DNA from: Bradyrhizobium diazoefficiens
Lineage (GTDB): Bacteria > Pseudomonadota > Alphaproteobacteria > Rhizobiales > Xanthobacteraceae
Length of the DNA: 64,000 nt
Assembly (NCBI RefSeq): GCF_016612535.1
Contig: NZ_JAENXS010000003.1
Location: 186,001-250,000, forward strand
Direction: 5' to 3'
Shown here: piece after piece, positions 18,120 to 26,753 of the stretch
Numbering within the stretch: the first letter of the stretch is position 1
Layout: every line of letters begins with the position of its first letter
Notes under the pieces: generated by a model
Databases searched by the model: none
What the model was told of the DNA's origin: nothing
What the model saw: the letters and a program-made list of their open reading frames with translations, nothing else
Program-made: the position numbers and the translations under genes

Positions 18120-20393
18120 ATGTCCGGTATCGTTCTCTCTGCGTCGGTTCGTCAGAACCTGCTCTCTCTCCAGTCCACCGCCGATCTTCTCGCCACCACC
18201 CAGAACCGTCTGTCGACCGGCAAGAGCGTCAACTCGGCTCTGGACAATCCCACCAATTATTTCACCGCACAGTCGCTCGACAACCGCGCCAGCGACATCA
18301 ACAACCTGCTCGATGGCATCGCCAACGGCGTGCAGGTGCTGCAGGCCGCCAACACCGGCCTGACCTCGCTGCAGAAGCTGATCGACTCCGCGAAGTCGAT
18401 TGCCAATCAGGCGCTGCAGACCACGGTCGGCTACTCCACCAAGTCCAACGTCTCCACCACGATCTCCGGTGCGACGGCGGCCGATTTGCGCGGCACGACC
18501 TCTTATGCGAGCGCGACGGCCGATAGCAACGTGCTCTATGACGGTACCGCCGGTGGCACGCATGCGGCTGTGGGGACCACCACGCTCGGCGCGACGCAGG
18601 GCTCGGACACGGGTAACACGGTGACCGCATCCGACGGCTCGACCGCCTTGACGGGTGCGATCACGCTGCTCGGCACCACCGCCGCCGGCAAGCTGTCGAC
18701 GGCGCCCGCCGACGGCGACACGCTGACGGTCAACGGCAAGACGATCACCTTCCGCTCCGGTACCGCGCCGGCTTCGACCGCCGTTCCTACCGGTTCGGGC
18801 GTCAGCGGTCACCTCGTCACCGACGGCAGCGGCAACACCACTATCTACCTCGGCAGCACCGCGACGACCTCGACCCTGGCAACCGTTAGCGACGTCCTCA
18901 CCGCGATCGACCTCGCCAGTGGCGTGCAGACCTCGACGATCTCCGCGGGTGCGGCGACCATCGGTGCGGCCTCCGCTGCTTCTCCGTCGGCTGTCGCTGG
19001 TGGTGCCGTGACCCTCAAGAGCTCGACGGGTGCGGATCTGTCCGTGACGGGTAACGCCGACTTCCTGCACGAGCTCGGCCTCACCAGTGCAACGGGCGGC
19101 GGCAATGCGGCGGTCACGGCGAACCGCACCACCGGGGCATCGTCTTTGGGATCGCTACTCCAGGACGGCTCCTCGCTGAACGTTGATGGCCACGTCATCA
19201 CCTTCAAGAACGCGCCGGTCCCGGGCTCGTCCAACGCTCCGGCAGTTCCGAGCGGCTTTGGCGTCAGCGGCAACGTCCTGACTGACGGTAACGGCAACTC
19301 GACGGTCTATCTCCAGACCGGTTCGGTCAATGATCTGCTGAAGGCGATCGACTTCGCTACGGGCGTGCAGACCTTCGCATTGAACGGCAGCGGTGGTGGT
19401 ACGCTCGCGACCGCGGTCGGTCAGGCTCCGTCGACGATCAACACCTCCGGCCAGCTCAAGCTGTCCACCGGCGTCAATGCCGACCTGGCGATCACCGGCA
19501 CCGGCAACGCACTGGCGGCGCTCGGTCTTGGCGGTAACACCGGCACGGCGACGGCGTTCACCGCAGCTCGTACCTCCGGCATCGGCGGCATCGCCGGCAA
19601 AACCTTGACCTTCTCCTCCTTCAACGGCGGCACGGCGGTCAACGTCACCTTCGGCGACGGCACCAACGGTACGGTCAAGACGCTCGATCAGCTCAACACG
19701 CAGCTTCTGGCGAACAACCTGGCCGCCACGATCGACGCCAACGGCTTGCTCACCATCACAGCGTCCAATGACTATGCGTCTTCGACGATCGGCTCGACCG
19801 TTGCGGGTGGTGCGATCGGCGGCTCGTTGACCTCGGCGCTGACCTTCTCGACGGCTTCCACCCCCGTTCAGGATGCGGTTGCGCAGACCGCACGTGCCAA
19901 TCTGGTGTCCCAGTACAACAACATCCTGAACCAGATCGACACGACCTCGCAGGACTCCTCGTTCAACGGCGTCAACCTGCTGAACGGCGATCAACTCAAA
20001 CTGGTGTTCGACGAGACCGGCAAATCGAACCTCAACATCACCGGCGTGACCTATAACTCGAAGGGTCTGGGCCTCGCCTCACTGACCGTCGGTGTCGACT
20101 TCATCGATAACGCCGCGTCCAACAAGGTGCTGACCAACCTCAACGCCGCGTCGAGCACGCTGCGCTCGGAGGCCTCCGCGCTCGGTTCAAACCTTTCGGT
20201 GGTGCAGGTTCGTCAGGACTTCAACAAGAACCTGATCAACGTGCTGCAGACCGGCTCGTCGAACCTGACCCTGGCTGACACCAATGTCGAAGCGGCGAAC
20301 AGTCAGGCGCTGTCGACCCGCCAGTCAATCGCGGTCTCTGCGCTCTCTCTGGCCAATACCTCGCAGCAGAGCGTGCTTCAGTTGCTTCGCTAA
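18120..20393 (+). CDS. fliC: Flagellin 3 of 4
   Basis: A 757-residue flagellin with conserved ends identical or nearly so to flagellins 1 and 2, but with clear differences in the exposed centre (for example around residues 140-160, 240-260 and 340-360). The repeated modules are retained: DTLTVNGKTITF, then SDVLTAIDLASGVQTSTIS, then SSLNVDGHVITF, then NDLLKAIDFATGVQTF. Divergence is concentrated in surface-type segments, while D0/D1 is held constant by assembly. It has its own leader and terminator, so it is an independent transcription unit rather than part of one polycistron. Confidence 0.95.
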   Translation: MSGIVLSASVRQNLLSLQSTADLLATTQNRLSTGKSVNSALDNPTNYFTAQSLDNRASDINNLLDGIANGVQVLQAANTGLTSLQKLIDSAKSIANQALQTTVGYSTKSNVSTTISGATAADLRGTTSYASATADSNVLYDGTAGGTHAAVGTTTLGATQGSDTGNTVTASDGSTALTGAITLLGTTAAGKLSTAPADGDTLTVNGKTITFRSGTAPASTAVPTGSGVSGHLVTDGSGNTTIYLGSTATTSTLATVSDVLTAIDLASGVQTSTISAGAATIGAASAASPSAVAGGAVTLKSSTGADLSVTGNADFLHELGLTSATGGGNAAVTANRTTGASSLGSLLQDGSSLNVDGHVITFKNAPVPGSSNAPAVPSGFGVSGNVLTDGNGNSTVYLQTGSVNDLLKAIDFATGVQTFALNGSGGGTLATAVGQAPSTINTSGQLKLSTGVNADLAITGTGNALAALGLGGNTGTATAFTAARTSGIGGIAGKTLTFSSFNGGTAVNVTFGDGTNGTVKTLDQLNTQLLANNLAATIDANGLLTITASNDYASSTIGSTVAGGAIGGSLTSALTFSTASTPVQDAVAQTARANLVSQYNNILNQIDTTSQDSSFNGVNLLNGDQLKLVFDETGKSNLNITGVTYNSKGLGLASLTVGVDFIDNAASNKVLTNLNAASSTLRSEASALGSNLSVVQVRQDFNKNLINVLQTGSSNLTLADTNVEAANSQALSTRQSIAVSALSLANTSQQSVLQLLR

Positions 20394-20421
20394 TAAGCAG
20401 CTGAAATAACTCAATAAAACC

Positions 20422-20456
20422 GAGCGGCGGGGCTTTGGCCCCGCCGCTCTTTTTTG
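20422..20456 (+). terminator. Terminator of flagellin 3
   Basis: A 12-bp perfect stem (20422-20433 with 20438-20449) with a TTTG loop, followed by TTTTTT. Confidence 0.92.
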
Positions 20457-20502
20457 CGTTTCGCGGCAGGGAAGGGCGTTCATTCGCCATTAACCGTATC
20501 CC

Positions 20503-20521
20503 TTAAACCGGCGTTAACCAT
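20503..20521 (+). promoter_or_regulatory. CtrA-type box before flagellin 4
   Basis: A perfect TTAA-N7-TTAACCAT, 90 bases before the ATG, with another TTAACC half-site at 20490-20495. Flagellin 4 thus has a consensus box while flagellins 1-3 carry the degenerate TTCA form, which predicts different timing or strength. Confidence 0.65.
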
Positions 20522-20611
20522 ACTTTAAAGGACAGCCCCTAAAACTGGACAAAAGCCCGCTTCCGAGATCGCGCGGCCGATTCGTATCCGGTTCAAGAGG
20601 AAGACTCGCCA

Positions 20612-22897
20612 ATGTCCAACATCGTTCTCTCGGCGTCCGTTCGCCAGAACCTGTTGTCGCTGCAGTCGACGGCCGACTTGCTGGCCACGACGCAGGAGCG
20701 GCTGTCGACCGGCAAGAAGGTCAACACGGCGCTCGACAATCCCACCAACTTCTTCACCGCGCAGGGGTTGGACAACCGAGCGAGTGACATCAGCAACCTT
20801 CTGGACGGCATCAACAACGGTGTGCAGGTGCTCCAGGCCGCCAATACCGGCATCACCTCGCTGCAGAAGCTGATCGACAGCGCGAAATCGATCGCCAACC
20901 AGGCGCTCCAGACCACGGTCGGCTACTCCACCAAATCCAACGTCTCGACCACGATCCCGGGCGCGACGCCCGCAGATCTGCGCGGCACGACCTCCTATGC
21001 GAGCGCGACCGCCAACAGCAACGTGCTCTATACCGGCGCGGCCGGCGGCGTCACGCCGGTGACGGCAGCCGCCGCACTCGGCGCTTCGCTGGGTTCGAAC
21101 GCCGGCACCCTTGTTGGTGGCACGGTGAGCGCCGCGGACGGCAGCACCGCGCTGACCGGCACGGACACGCTGCTCGGGACCACCACATCCACCCAGTTCA
21201 GCACGCCGCCCGCCGACGGCGACACCATTACGGTGAACGGCAAGACCATCACCTTCCGCACCGGGCCCGCTCCGACGACGCAACCGACCGGCTGGGGCCT
21301 CAACGCCAGCGGAAGCATCGCCACCGACGGCAACGGCAATTCGATCGTTTATGAGGGAACGGCGGCGGCGCCCAAGGCGACCGTCAACGACGTCCTCAGC
21401 GCGATCGATCTCGCCAGTGGCGTCAAGACTGCGACGATCAGCGCGGGTGCCGCCACGATTGCGACCAGCGGCGCGACCGTCGGTACGGTCCAGACGCCGT
21501 CTTCGATCACTGCGGGCGCGATCACGCTGAAGAGCTCGACCGGCGCCGATCTGAGCGTCACGGGCCAGGCCGACTTCCTCCACGCTCTCGGGCTGACGGC
21601 TGCGACGGGCGCGGGCAATGCCAGTGTGACCGCGAACCGGTCGACGACCTCGGGCTCGCTGGGTTCGCTGGTCCAGGACGGCTCGACGCTGAACATCGAC
21701 GGCCACACCATCACCTTCAAGAACGCGCAGACGCCGCAGTCGGCGGCAAGCGTGGCCACCGGCTATGGCGTCAGCGGCAACGTCGTCACCGACGGCAACG
21801 GTAACTCGACCGTCTATCTGCAGAGCGCGAACCTGACCGACCTGCTCAATTCGTTCGACCTTGCGACCGGTGTGAAGACCGCCAGCCTCTTCAACGGGGC
21901 TGCGACGCTCTCCACCACCTCGGGCCAAATCCCGTCGTCGGTGAACTCGAGCGGCCAGCTGTCGATCTCGACCGGCATCAACGCCGACCTCTCGATCACC
22001 GGCACGGGCAACGCGCTCAGCGCCTTCGGTCTCAGCGGCAATACCGGAACGGCGACGGCTTTCAGCGCAGCGCGGACCTCCGGCGTCGGCGGCGTCAGCG
22101 GCAAGACCCTGACGTTCTCCTCCTTCAACGGCGGCACGCCGGTCAACGTCACCTTCGGCGACGGCACCAATGGCACGGTCAAGACGCTCGACCAGCTCAA
22201 CGTTCAGCTTCAGGCCAACCACCTGACCGCAACGATCGACGCCAACGGCGTGCTGACGGTGACCACTGTCAACGAATACGCCTCCTCGACCCTCGGTTCG
22301 ACGGCCGCCGGCGGCGCGGTCGGCGGTACGCTCACCGGCGTGCTCGCCTTCACCACCGCGCAGCCGCCGGTCCAGGACCCCGTGGCGCAGACCGCGCGTT
22401 CGAGCCTGGTCAGCCAGTTCAACAACATCCTGGCGCAGATCGACACCACCTCGCAGGACTCCTCCTTCAACGGCGTCAACCTGCTGAATGGCGATACGCT
22501 CAAGCTGGTCTTCAACGAGACCGGCAGCTCCACGCTCGGCATCAACGGCGTGGTGTTCAACTCGGCCGGTCTCGGCCTCAGCAATCTCGTGCCCGGCACG
22601 GACTTCATCGACAACGGCGCCACCAACAAGGTGCTGGCCAGCCTGAACGCGGCCTCGAGCACGCTGCGCTCGGAAGGCTCGTCGCTGGGTTCTAACCTGT
22701 CGATCGTGCAGGTGCGCCAGGACTTCTCCAAGAACCTGATCAACGTGCTGCAGACCGGCTCGTCCAACCTGACGCTTGCGGACACCAACGAGGAAGCGGC
22801 GAACAGCCAGGCGCTGTCGACCCGCCAGTCGATCGCGGTCTCCGCGCTGTCGCTGGCTAACCAGTCGCAGCAGAGCGTGCTCCAACTGCTCCGCTAA
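20612..22897 (+). CDS. fliC: Flagellin 4 of 4, most divergent copy
   Basis: A 761-residue flagellin that starts MSNIVLSASVRQNLLSLQS and ends SNLTLADTNEEAANSQALS...VLQLLR. It keeps the same D0/D1 helices and the same repeated central modules as the other three, but with many substitutions throughout the centre (residues about 130-560) and a Glu instead of Val in the TNEEAANSQ segment. Codon usage is similar to its neighbours, so recent transfer is unlikely. Its promoter region differs from flagellins 1-3 by having a perfect CtrA-type box. In multi-flagellin alphaproteobacteria, divergent copies often occupy the filament base or have distinct timing (family knowledge). Confidence 0.95.
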   Translation: MSNIVLSASVRQNLLSLQSTADLLATTQERLSTGKKVNTALDNPTNFFTAQGLDNRASDISNLLDGINNGVQVLQAANTGITSLQKLIDSAKSIANQALQTTVGYSTKSNVSTTIPGATPADLRGTTSYASATANSNVLYTGAAGGVTPVTAAAALGASLGSNAGTLVGGTVSAADGSTALTGTDTLLGTTTSTQFSTPPADGDTITVNGKTITFRTGPAPTTQPTGWGLNASGSIATDGNGNSIVYEGTAAAPKATVNDVLSAIDLASGVKTATISAGAATIATSGATVGTVQTPSSITAGAITLKSSTGADLSVTGQADFLHALGLTAATGAGNASVTANRSTTSGSLGSLVQDGSTLNIDGHTITFKNAQTPQSAASVATGYGVSGNVVTDGNGNSTVYLQSANLTDLLNSFDLATGVKTASLFNGAATLSTTSGQIPSSVNSSGQLSISTGINADLSITGTGNALSAFGLSGNTGTATAFSAARTSGVGGVSGKTLTFSSFNGGTPVNVTFGDGTNGTVKTLDQLNVQLQANHLTATIDANGVLTVTTVNEYASSTLGSTAAGGAVGGTLTGVLAFTTAQPPVQDPVAQTARSSLVSQFNNILAQIDTTSQDSSFNGVNLLNGDTLKLVFNETGSSTLGINGVVFNSAGLGLSNLVPGTDFIDNGATNKVLASLNAASSTLRSEGSSLGSNLSIVQVRQDFSKNLINVLQTGSSNLTLADTNEEAANSQALSTRQSIAVSALSLANQSQQSVLQLLR

Positions 22898-22930
22898 TTC
22901 GCCAGCGCAGAATCAAATCTCGAAACGGCG

Positions 22931-22959
22931 CGGCGGGGCTAATGCTCCGCCGTTCTTTT
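22931..22959 (+). terminator. Terminator of flagellin 4
   Basis: An 8-bp stem (22931-22938 with 22945-22952, one G-T pair) with a six-base loop, followed by TTCTTTTG. The following 230 bases up to flaF contain no gene I can support. Confidence 0.8.
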
Positions 22960-23191
22960 GAGGGAGTTCGCTAAGACAAGGTTAGCTGAGATCGAGGCGC
23001 ATGATGCATTGCAAGTTTACAGCTTGCGTCTGCGCATCTAGCCTCGTGCTCACGGAAGGACTTCGCGCCCCGTAATATTCCGGAGTGCTTCCAGGCGCAC
23101 ATGTAAGCAAATCTTAAGCGCTACTGCATAGGGTTGGGAAAGAAATCCTTAAGCCCGTTCAACGGGCTAGGAAGCTTCCAAGGTGTGATTG

Positions 23192-23560
23192 ATGTCGAAT
23201 TCTGCTGCCTCGGCCTACGCGCGTGTTGCAACGACCACCGCATCTCCTCGTGACGTCGAGGCGCAGACCCTGCTGAAAGCAGCCAACAAGCTCCAGGACG
23301 CGATCAACGCTGCTGACCCCTTCAGCGAGCAGACCACGCAGGCGTTGATGTTCAATCGCAAGCTCTGGACGATCTTCCTCAGCGAAGCGATGCGCGAGAA
23401 CAACCCGCAGCCGCTCGACGTCCGGCAGAAGATCGCCAACATCAGCGTGTTCGTGCTGAGCCAGACCGCGGCGCTGCAGATGAGCCCGCAGTTCGACCAT
23501 TTCCGCCCGCTGATCGAGATCAACCGCAACATCGCTGCCGGCCTGTCGGGCCGCCCGTGA
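23192..23560 (+). CDS. flaF: Flagellar biosynthesis regulator FlaF
   Basis: FlaF is a small alphaproteobacterial protein needed for flagellin production and secretion, thought to act with FlbT. The 122-residue product begins MSNSAASAYARVATTTASPR and contains the family core LMFNRKLWTIFLSEAMRENN (about 50-69) and RQKIANISVFVLSQT. The ATG at 23192 was preferred to the TTG just before it. It is followed after 12 bases by a gene of unknown function, so the two are probably co-transcribed. Confidence 0.92.
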   Translation: MSNSAASAYARVATTTASPRDVEAQTLLKAANKLQDAINAADPFSEQTTQALMFNRKLWTIFLSEAMRENNPQPLDVRQKIANISVFVLSQTAALQMSPQFDHFRPLIEINRNIAAGLSGRP

Positions 23561-23572
23561 CGGAGACTCGTG

Positions 23573-23941
23573 ATGTCCGACATCATGAGCATTTTGTCGA
23601 CCGCGTATAAGTCCAACGTCCTCTCGAGCACGTCAGGCTCGTCCAAATACGTTACAGTCGACTCGTCGCTGTACCAGGGCAACTGGACCGGCACCTATCC
23701 CGACGGCAAGAAATTCTCGCTCGACGTCTCGCAGGTCGACGGGTTTCGTGCCCAGATCCACTATCAGAGCGATGGGACGTCGCAGTATCAACAGGTGCTG
23801 ATCAAGGATTCGTCGTTCCGCTTCGGCAACACGAAGTTCACGCTGACCAATACCGGTACGGCCCAGATCAAGAATGTCGTCACCGATCCCGCGACCGGCT
23901 CGACCTATCTCGACACGGCCCAGGCCACGCTCGACGGCTGA
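23573..23941 (+). CDS. Unknown small protein co-transcribed with flaF
   Basis: A 122-residue protein I do not recognise. No signal peptide or membrane segment is seen. The N-terminus (MSDIMSILSTAYKSNVLSS) is a possible amphipathic helix rich in Ser/Thr/Asn, like the secretion region of flagellar type III substrates. The rest has alternating beta-type patterns (GNWTGTYPDGKKFSLDVSQV, VLIKDSSFRFGNTKFTLT, STYLDTAQATLDG). Its start lies 12 bases after flaF, and a GTG three bases earlier is also possible. Location suggests an accessory flagellar protein or secreted factor, but that is inference. Confidence 0.75.
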   Translation: MSDIMSILSTAYKSNVLSSTSGSSKYVTVDSSLYQGNWTGTYPDGKKFSLDVSQVDGFRAQIHYQSDGTSQYQQVLIKDSSFRFGNTKFTLTNTGTAQIKNVVTDPATGSTYLDTAQATLDG

Positions 23942-23956
23942 ATCGGCAGGCGTTCT

Positions 23957-24316
23957 CTAGGCGCTGAGGTCCGTGTTGAGCGGACGCGAGGGCTCCGACT
24001 TCAAATCCAGTGCGTGGAAATAGGCTCGCCGGCGCAACATCGCCTCGTCAGGGAATTGATTGACGACTGCGTCGGTCCTGTCGTTGACGACCTGGAAAAC
24101 CAGGGATGCGGACGCCTGGTCGAACACCACCTGGCGCGAGATGCTCGCATTGCTCTGCAGATCATTGCTCGCAGCCGCGCTCGTATCGCTCGCGGCGACC
24201 GTCTGGCTCACCGGCAAATCGGTCTGCACCGCCTCGTTCGCCGCCGAATTCGACGTCGTTACGATCTGCACGGGGGCCGGTATCCCCACCGGCCTGATGC
24301 TGAAATCTGTACTCAT
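23957..24316 (-). CDS. FlaG-like flagellar protein
   Basis: A 119-residue acidic, low-complexity protein whose C-terminal half (SLVFQVVNDRTDAVVNQFPDE, then a helix) resembles the FlaG family, where a VVDxxTGEVIRQIP-like strand pair precedes a short helix. FlaG proteins influence filament length in several bacteria. The N-terminal 60 residues are Ser/Thr/Ala-rich and probably unstructured. It is transcribed against flaF and its partner, with a 15-base convergent gap. Assignment rests on one short region, so it is tentative. Confidence 0.6.
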   Translation of the reverse strand: MSTDFSIRPVGIPAPVQIVTTSNSAANEAVQTDLPVSQTVAASDTSAAASNDLQSNASISRQVVFDQASASLVFQVVNDRTDAVVNQFPDEAMLRRRAYFHALDLKSEPSRPLNTDLSA

Positions 24317-24414
24317 GGCAGCCTCCTGGTTGCCTCGTGTGAGTCAAATCCCAACCCCTCTCAATACGCAACCATGGAACACCAGGATTGAAGACCCGGT
24401 AAGGAAACGTACCT

Positions 24415-24446
24415 AACCGCGCGACGCTTTTGCCGCGCGGTTTTTC
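24415..24446 (+). terminator. Plus-oriented intrinsic terminator with no obvious plus-strand gene
   Basis: A 9-bp perfect stem (24415-24423 with 24434-24442) with a ten-base loop, followed by TTTTT on the plus strand. The nearest plus-strand gene ends at 23941, and the region between is the FlaG-like gene on the other strand. It lies just past the 3' end of the flgN-like gene, but the minus strand lacks a T-run. Confidence 0.65.
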
Positions 24447-24476
24447 GTAAAATTGGATGGAGTTCCTTGTCTGCGC

Positions 24477-24974
24477 TCAGAGCGTACGGCTGACCGCGAG
24501 CGGCGTGATGTGACGCGGGCCGGGCGTGGCGCGGCGTCCGGCTGCGGTATAGGTGTTCGGCACGTTGCGCTTCTGGATCTCGGCATTGACGCCGCGCACC
24601 ACGCTTTCGGAGACCGCATGCGCGGTCGCGAGCACGGTGAGGTTGACCTGGAGCATGGCGCGGAAGGCGTCGTGATGGCGGTGCAGCGTCGAGAGCAGCT
24701 CGGGCGCGGATTTCGCAAGCTTGTCTTGGTTCGCCTTCAACTGGCTGACAGCGGCGATGTAGCGCCGCGACAGCTCCTGCTTCTGGCTCTCCATCGTCAT
24801 CGCCTCGCGGACCTTGCCGGCGCGGACGAGCTCGGTCTCGCGCTCGATCAGGCCGAGCAGGGCGCTCATCGCGTCCATCAGGTCCTCGGCGACCTTGCGC
24901 GCCGCGGCGCTCTCCTGCGTGTTGCTCGGGCGCTGCGCGGGCATCGGCTGACGTGACGCGTTGAAGTGGTTCAT
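24477..24974 (-). CDS. FlgN-like flagellar chaperone
   Basis: A 165-residue helical protein. The central part (about 23-110: LMDAMSALLGLIERETELVR, then KQELSRRYIAAVSQLKANQD) has the heptad-rich layout of FlgN, the chaperone for FlgK and FlgL in the type III export system. The C-terminal tail (PNTYTAAGRRATPGPRHIT) is basic and probably disordered. It is the last gene of flgI-flgJ-flgN-like and starts 11 bases after flgJ stops. The start at 24974 was chosen over an upstream in-frame ATG that would overlap flgJ. Sequence similarity in this family is low, so the call relies on pattern and context. Confidence 0.65.
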   Translation of the reverse strand: MNHFNASRQPMPAQRPSNTQESAAARKVAEDLMDAMSALLGLIERETELVRAGKVREAMTMESQKQELSRRYIAAVSQLKANQDKLAKSAPELLSTLHRHHDAFRAMLQVNLTVLATAHAVSESVVRGVNAEIQKRNVPNTYTAAGRRATPGPRHITPLAVSRTL

Positions 24975-24985
24975 CTCGTTTGACC

Positions 24986-25348
24986 TTATGCCGTCCGAAG
25001 AGTGGTTTTCGCCTGCTGGATGATCAGGGTACGGTAGACGTCGCGGGCGACGCCGACGCCACCGGCGCTGGCGAAGTTCTTGGAATATTGCTCGGTCAGC
25101 ATCGAACGCCACACGCCGGTGCCCGGCGTGTCGCCGAACGGGCCTTCGCCTTTCAGGCCCGAGGTCATCTGCGCGAACATGCTGTTGAGAAACATGCCCT
25201 CGAAATCGGTGGCGGTCTTCTGCGCCTTGGCCTGCACCGGTGGTGAGACCTTCTGGAGCGCGGCGGCGAGCTCGAAGTCGGGCCGGCCGTTGCGGCTCTC
25301 AACCGAGAAGGCTGGGTTGGCGGTGGAGGTGGTCGTGTTGACTTGCAT
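24986..25348 (-). CDS. flgJ: Rod-binding protein FlgJ, short form without muramidase domain
   Basis: A 120-residue protein corresponding to the N-terminal rod-binding domain of FlgJ: KTATDFEGMFLNSMFAQMTS (about 46-65), then GVWRSMLTEQYSKNFASAGG. Enteric FlgJ has an additional C-terminal peptidoglycan hydrolase domain; here it is absent, as is usual in alphaproteobacteria, so another hydrolase must open the cell wall. The ATG at 25348 overlaps the flgI stop by one base (TGATG), implying coupled translation. A GTG three bases upstream is also possible. Confidence 0.88.
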   Translation of the reverse strand: MQVNTTTSTANPAFSVESRNGRPDFELAAALQKVSPPVQAKAQKTATDFEGMFLNSMFAQMTSGLKGEGPFGDTPGTGVWRSMLTEQYSKNFASAGGVGVARDVYRTLIIQQAKTTLRTA

Positions 25349-26472
25349 CACATCACCTCGATGTCGGCTTCGATCGCGCCCGCGGCCTTGATCGCCTGGA
25401 GGATGCTGATGAGATCACGCGGGCCGATGCCGAGGCCATTGAGGCCGTCGACGAGTTGCTGGAGCGAGACGCCGTCCTTGACGACGGCGAACTTCTTGCC
25501 GTCCTCGACGACGCCGACGCTGGAGCGCGGTGTGACCACGGTGCGGCCGCGCGACAGCGGATTGGGCTGGCTCACTTGCGGGCTCTCGGAGATCGTGACG
25601 GTGAGATTGCCTTGCGCGACCGCGACGGTGGCGACACGAACATCGCGGCCCATCACGATGATGCCCGAGCGTTCGTCGATGACGATCTTGGCGGCGAGAT
25701 CCGGATCGACCTGGAGCTGCTCGATCTCGGTCAGGAACGCCACCACGTTGCCCTTGAACTCCGGCGGGATCGTCAGCTGGACCGTCGAGGGATCGATCGG
25801 CTCGGCGCTCTTGACGCCGAGATAATCGTTGATCGCGGCCGCGATGCGCTTGGCGGTGGTGAAGTCGGCGTTGCGCAGCGCGAGCCGCACGTTCGGCAGG
25901 CGATTGAGCGCGAACTCGATCTCGCGCTCGATGATGGCGCCGTTGGCGATGCGGCCCACGGTCGGAACGCCGCGCACGATTTTCGCCGCTTCGCCTTCGG
26001 CCTGGAAGCCGGAGATCGCGAGCGAACCCTGCGCCACCGAATAGACATTGCCGTCGGCGCCGAGCAGGGGAGTGACGAGCAGGGTGCCGCCGCGCAGATC
26101 CTTGGCGTCGCCGAGTGCGGAGACGGTGACGTCCATGCGCGTGCCTTGGGTGGCGAAGGCCGGCAGATTGCCGGTCACCATCACGGCGGCGACGTTGCCG
26201 GTGCGGATGGTGGCGCCGCGGATGTTGACGCCCATGCGCTCGAGCATCGCTTGCAGCGACTGCTTGGTGAAGGGGATGTTGTTGAGGGTGTCGCCGGTGC
26301 CGTTGAGGCCGACGACGAGGCCGTAGCCGATGAGCTGGTTCTGCCGCACGCCTTCGATATTGGCGAGATCCTTGATGCGCGAGGTCGCAGCCGCAGGAGC
26401 GACTGAGAGCGCCAGCGCTGACAGCGCGGCGCAGGCCACTCCAATAATCCTCACCCAACGAACGCCTGGCAT
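25348..26472 (-). CDS. flgI: Flagellar P-ring protein FlgI
   Basis: Forms the periplasmic P-ring bushing around the rod. The 374-residue product has a Sec signal peptide (hydrophobic core then SVAPAAATSRIKD, cleavage near 29-30) and the FlgI signatures GVRQNQLIGYGLVVGLNGTG, QSLQAMLERMGVNIRG and a late GIIVMG strand. The start at 26472 was chosen because GGGGAG lies six bases upstream; an earlier in-frame codon at 26508 would add 12 basic residues before the signal. First gene of the leftward flgI-flgJ-flgN-like operon, divergent from fliX. Confidence 0.95.
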   Translation of the reverse strand: MPGVRWVRIIGVACAALSALALSVAPAAATSRIKDLANIEGVRQNQLIGYGLVVGLNGTGDTLNNIPFTKQSLQAMLERMGVNIRGATIRTGNVAAVMVTGNLPAFATQGTRMDVTVSALGDAKDLRGGTLLVTPLLGADGNVYSVAQGSLAISGFQAEGEAAKIVRGVPTVGRIANGAIIEREIEFALNRLPNVRLALRNADFTTAKRIAAAINDYLGVKSAEPIDPSTVQLTIPPEFKGNVVAFLTEIEQLQVDPDLAAKIVIDERSGIIVMGRDVRVATVAVAQGNLTVTISESPQVSQPNPLSRGRTVVTPRSSVGVVEDGKKFAVVKDGVSLQQLVDGLNGLGIGPRDLISILQAIKAAGAIEADIEVM

Positions 26473-26692
26473 CCTCTGCTCCCCAAGGCTCCCGAAAAGC
26501 CTCCTCACATCTCGGACCGTCTCGACACTCCCATGACGAGCTGGTCCGACGCTGTCCTTGCGAGTGCTGTGCCAACGCGGGGGAGATGGCTTATGCGATT
26601 GAATAGGTTGAATAAATCTCTCCCCATCGACGCCAGAAGGCGTTCGCTTTGAGGAGCGAAACTGCCGCCTCCCGGCAGATTTTGCCGGGCCG

Positions 26693-26711
26693 TTTACGCG
26701 CCGTTAACCAT
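26693..26711 (+). promoter_or_regulatory. CtrA-type box between flgI and fliX
   Basis: TTTA-N7-TTAACCAT, one mismatch from the full consensus, 43 bases before the fliX start and about 220 bases from flgI. A GCCGGCA-type inverted repeat (CTGCCGCCTCCCGGCAG, 26662-26678) lies just upstream. Confidence 0.6.
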
Positions 26712-26753
26712 AAGACGGCGAAGGTGACGGGATCGATCACCTGGACTGCTTCG

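Noticed and set aside
12901..22897. The flagellin array as a mobile or phase-variable element
   Set aside because: There is no recombinase, no invertible repeat at the flanks, and all four genes face the same way with their own terminators.
24060..24416. A 118-residue plus-strand frame over the FlaG-like gene
   Set aside because: It ends close to the plus-strand terminator, which made it tempting, but the Trp/Cys/Thr-rich composition and lack of a ribosome-binding site favour the FlaG-like gene on the other strand.
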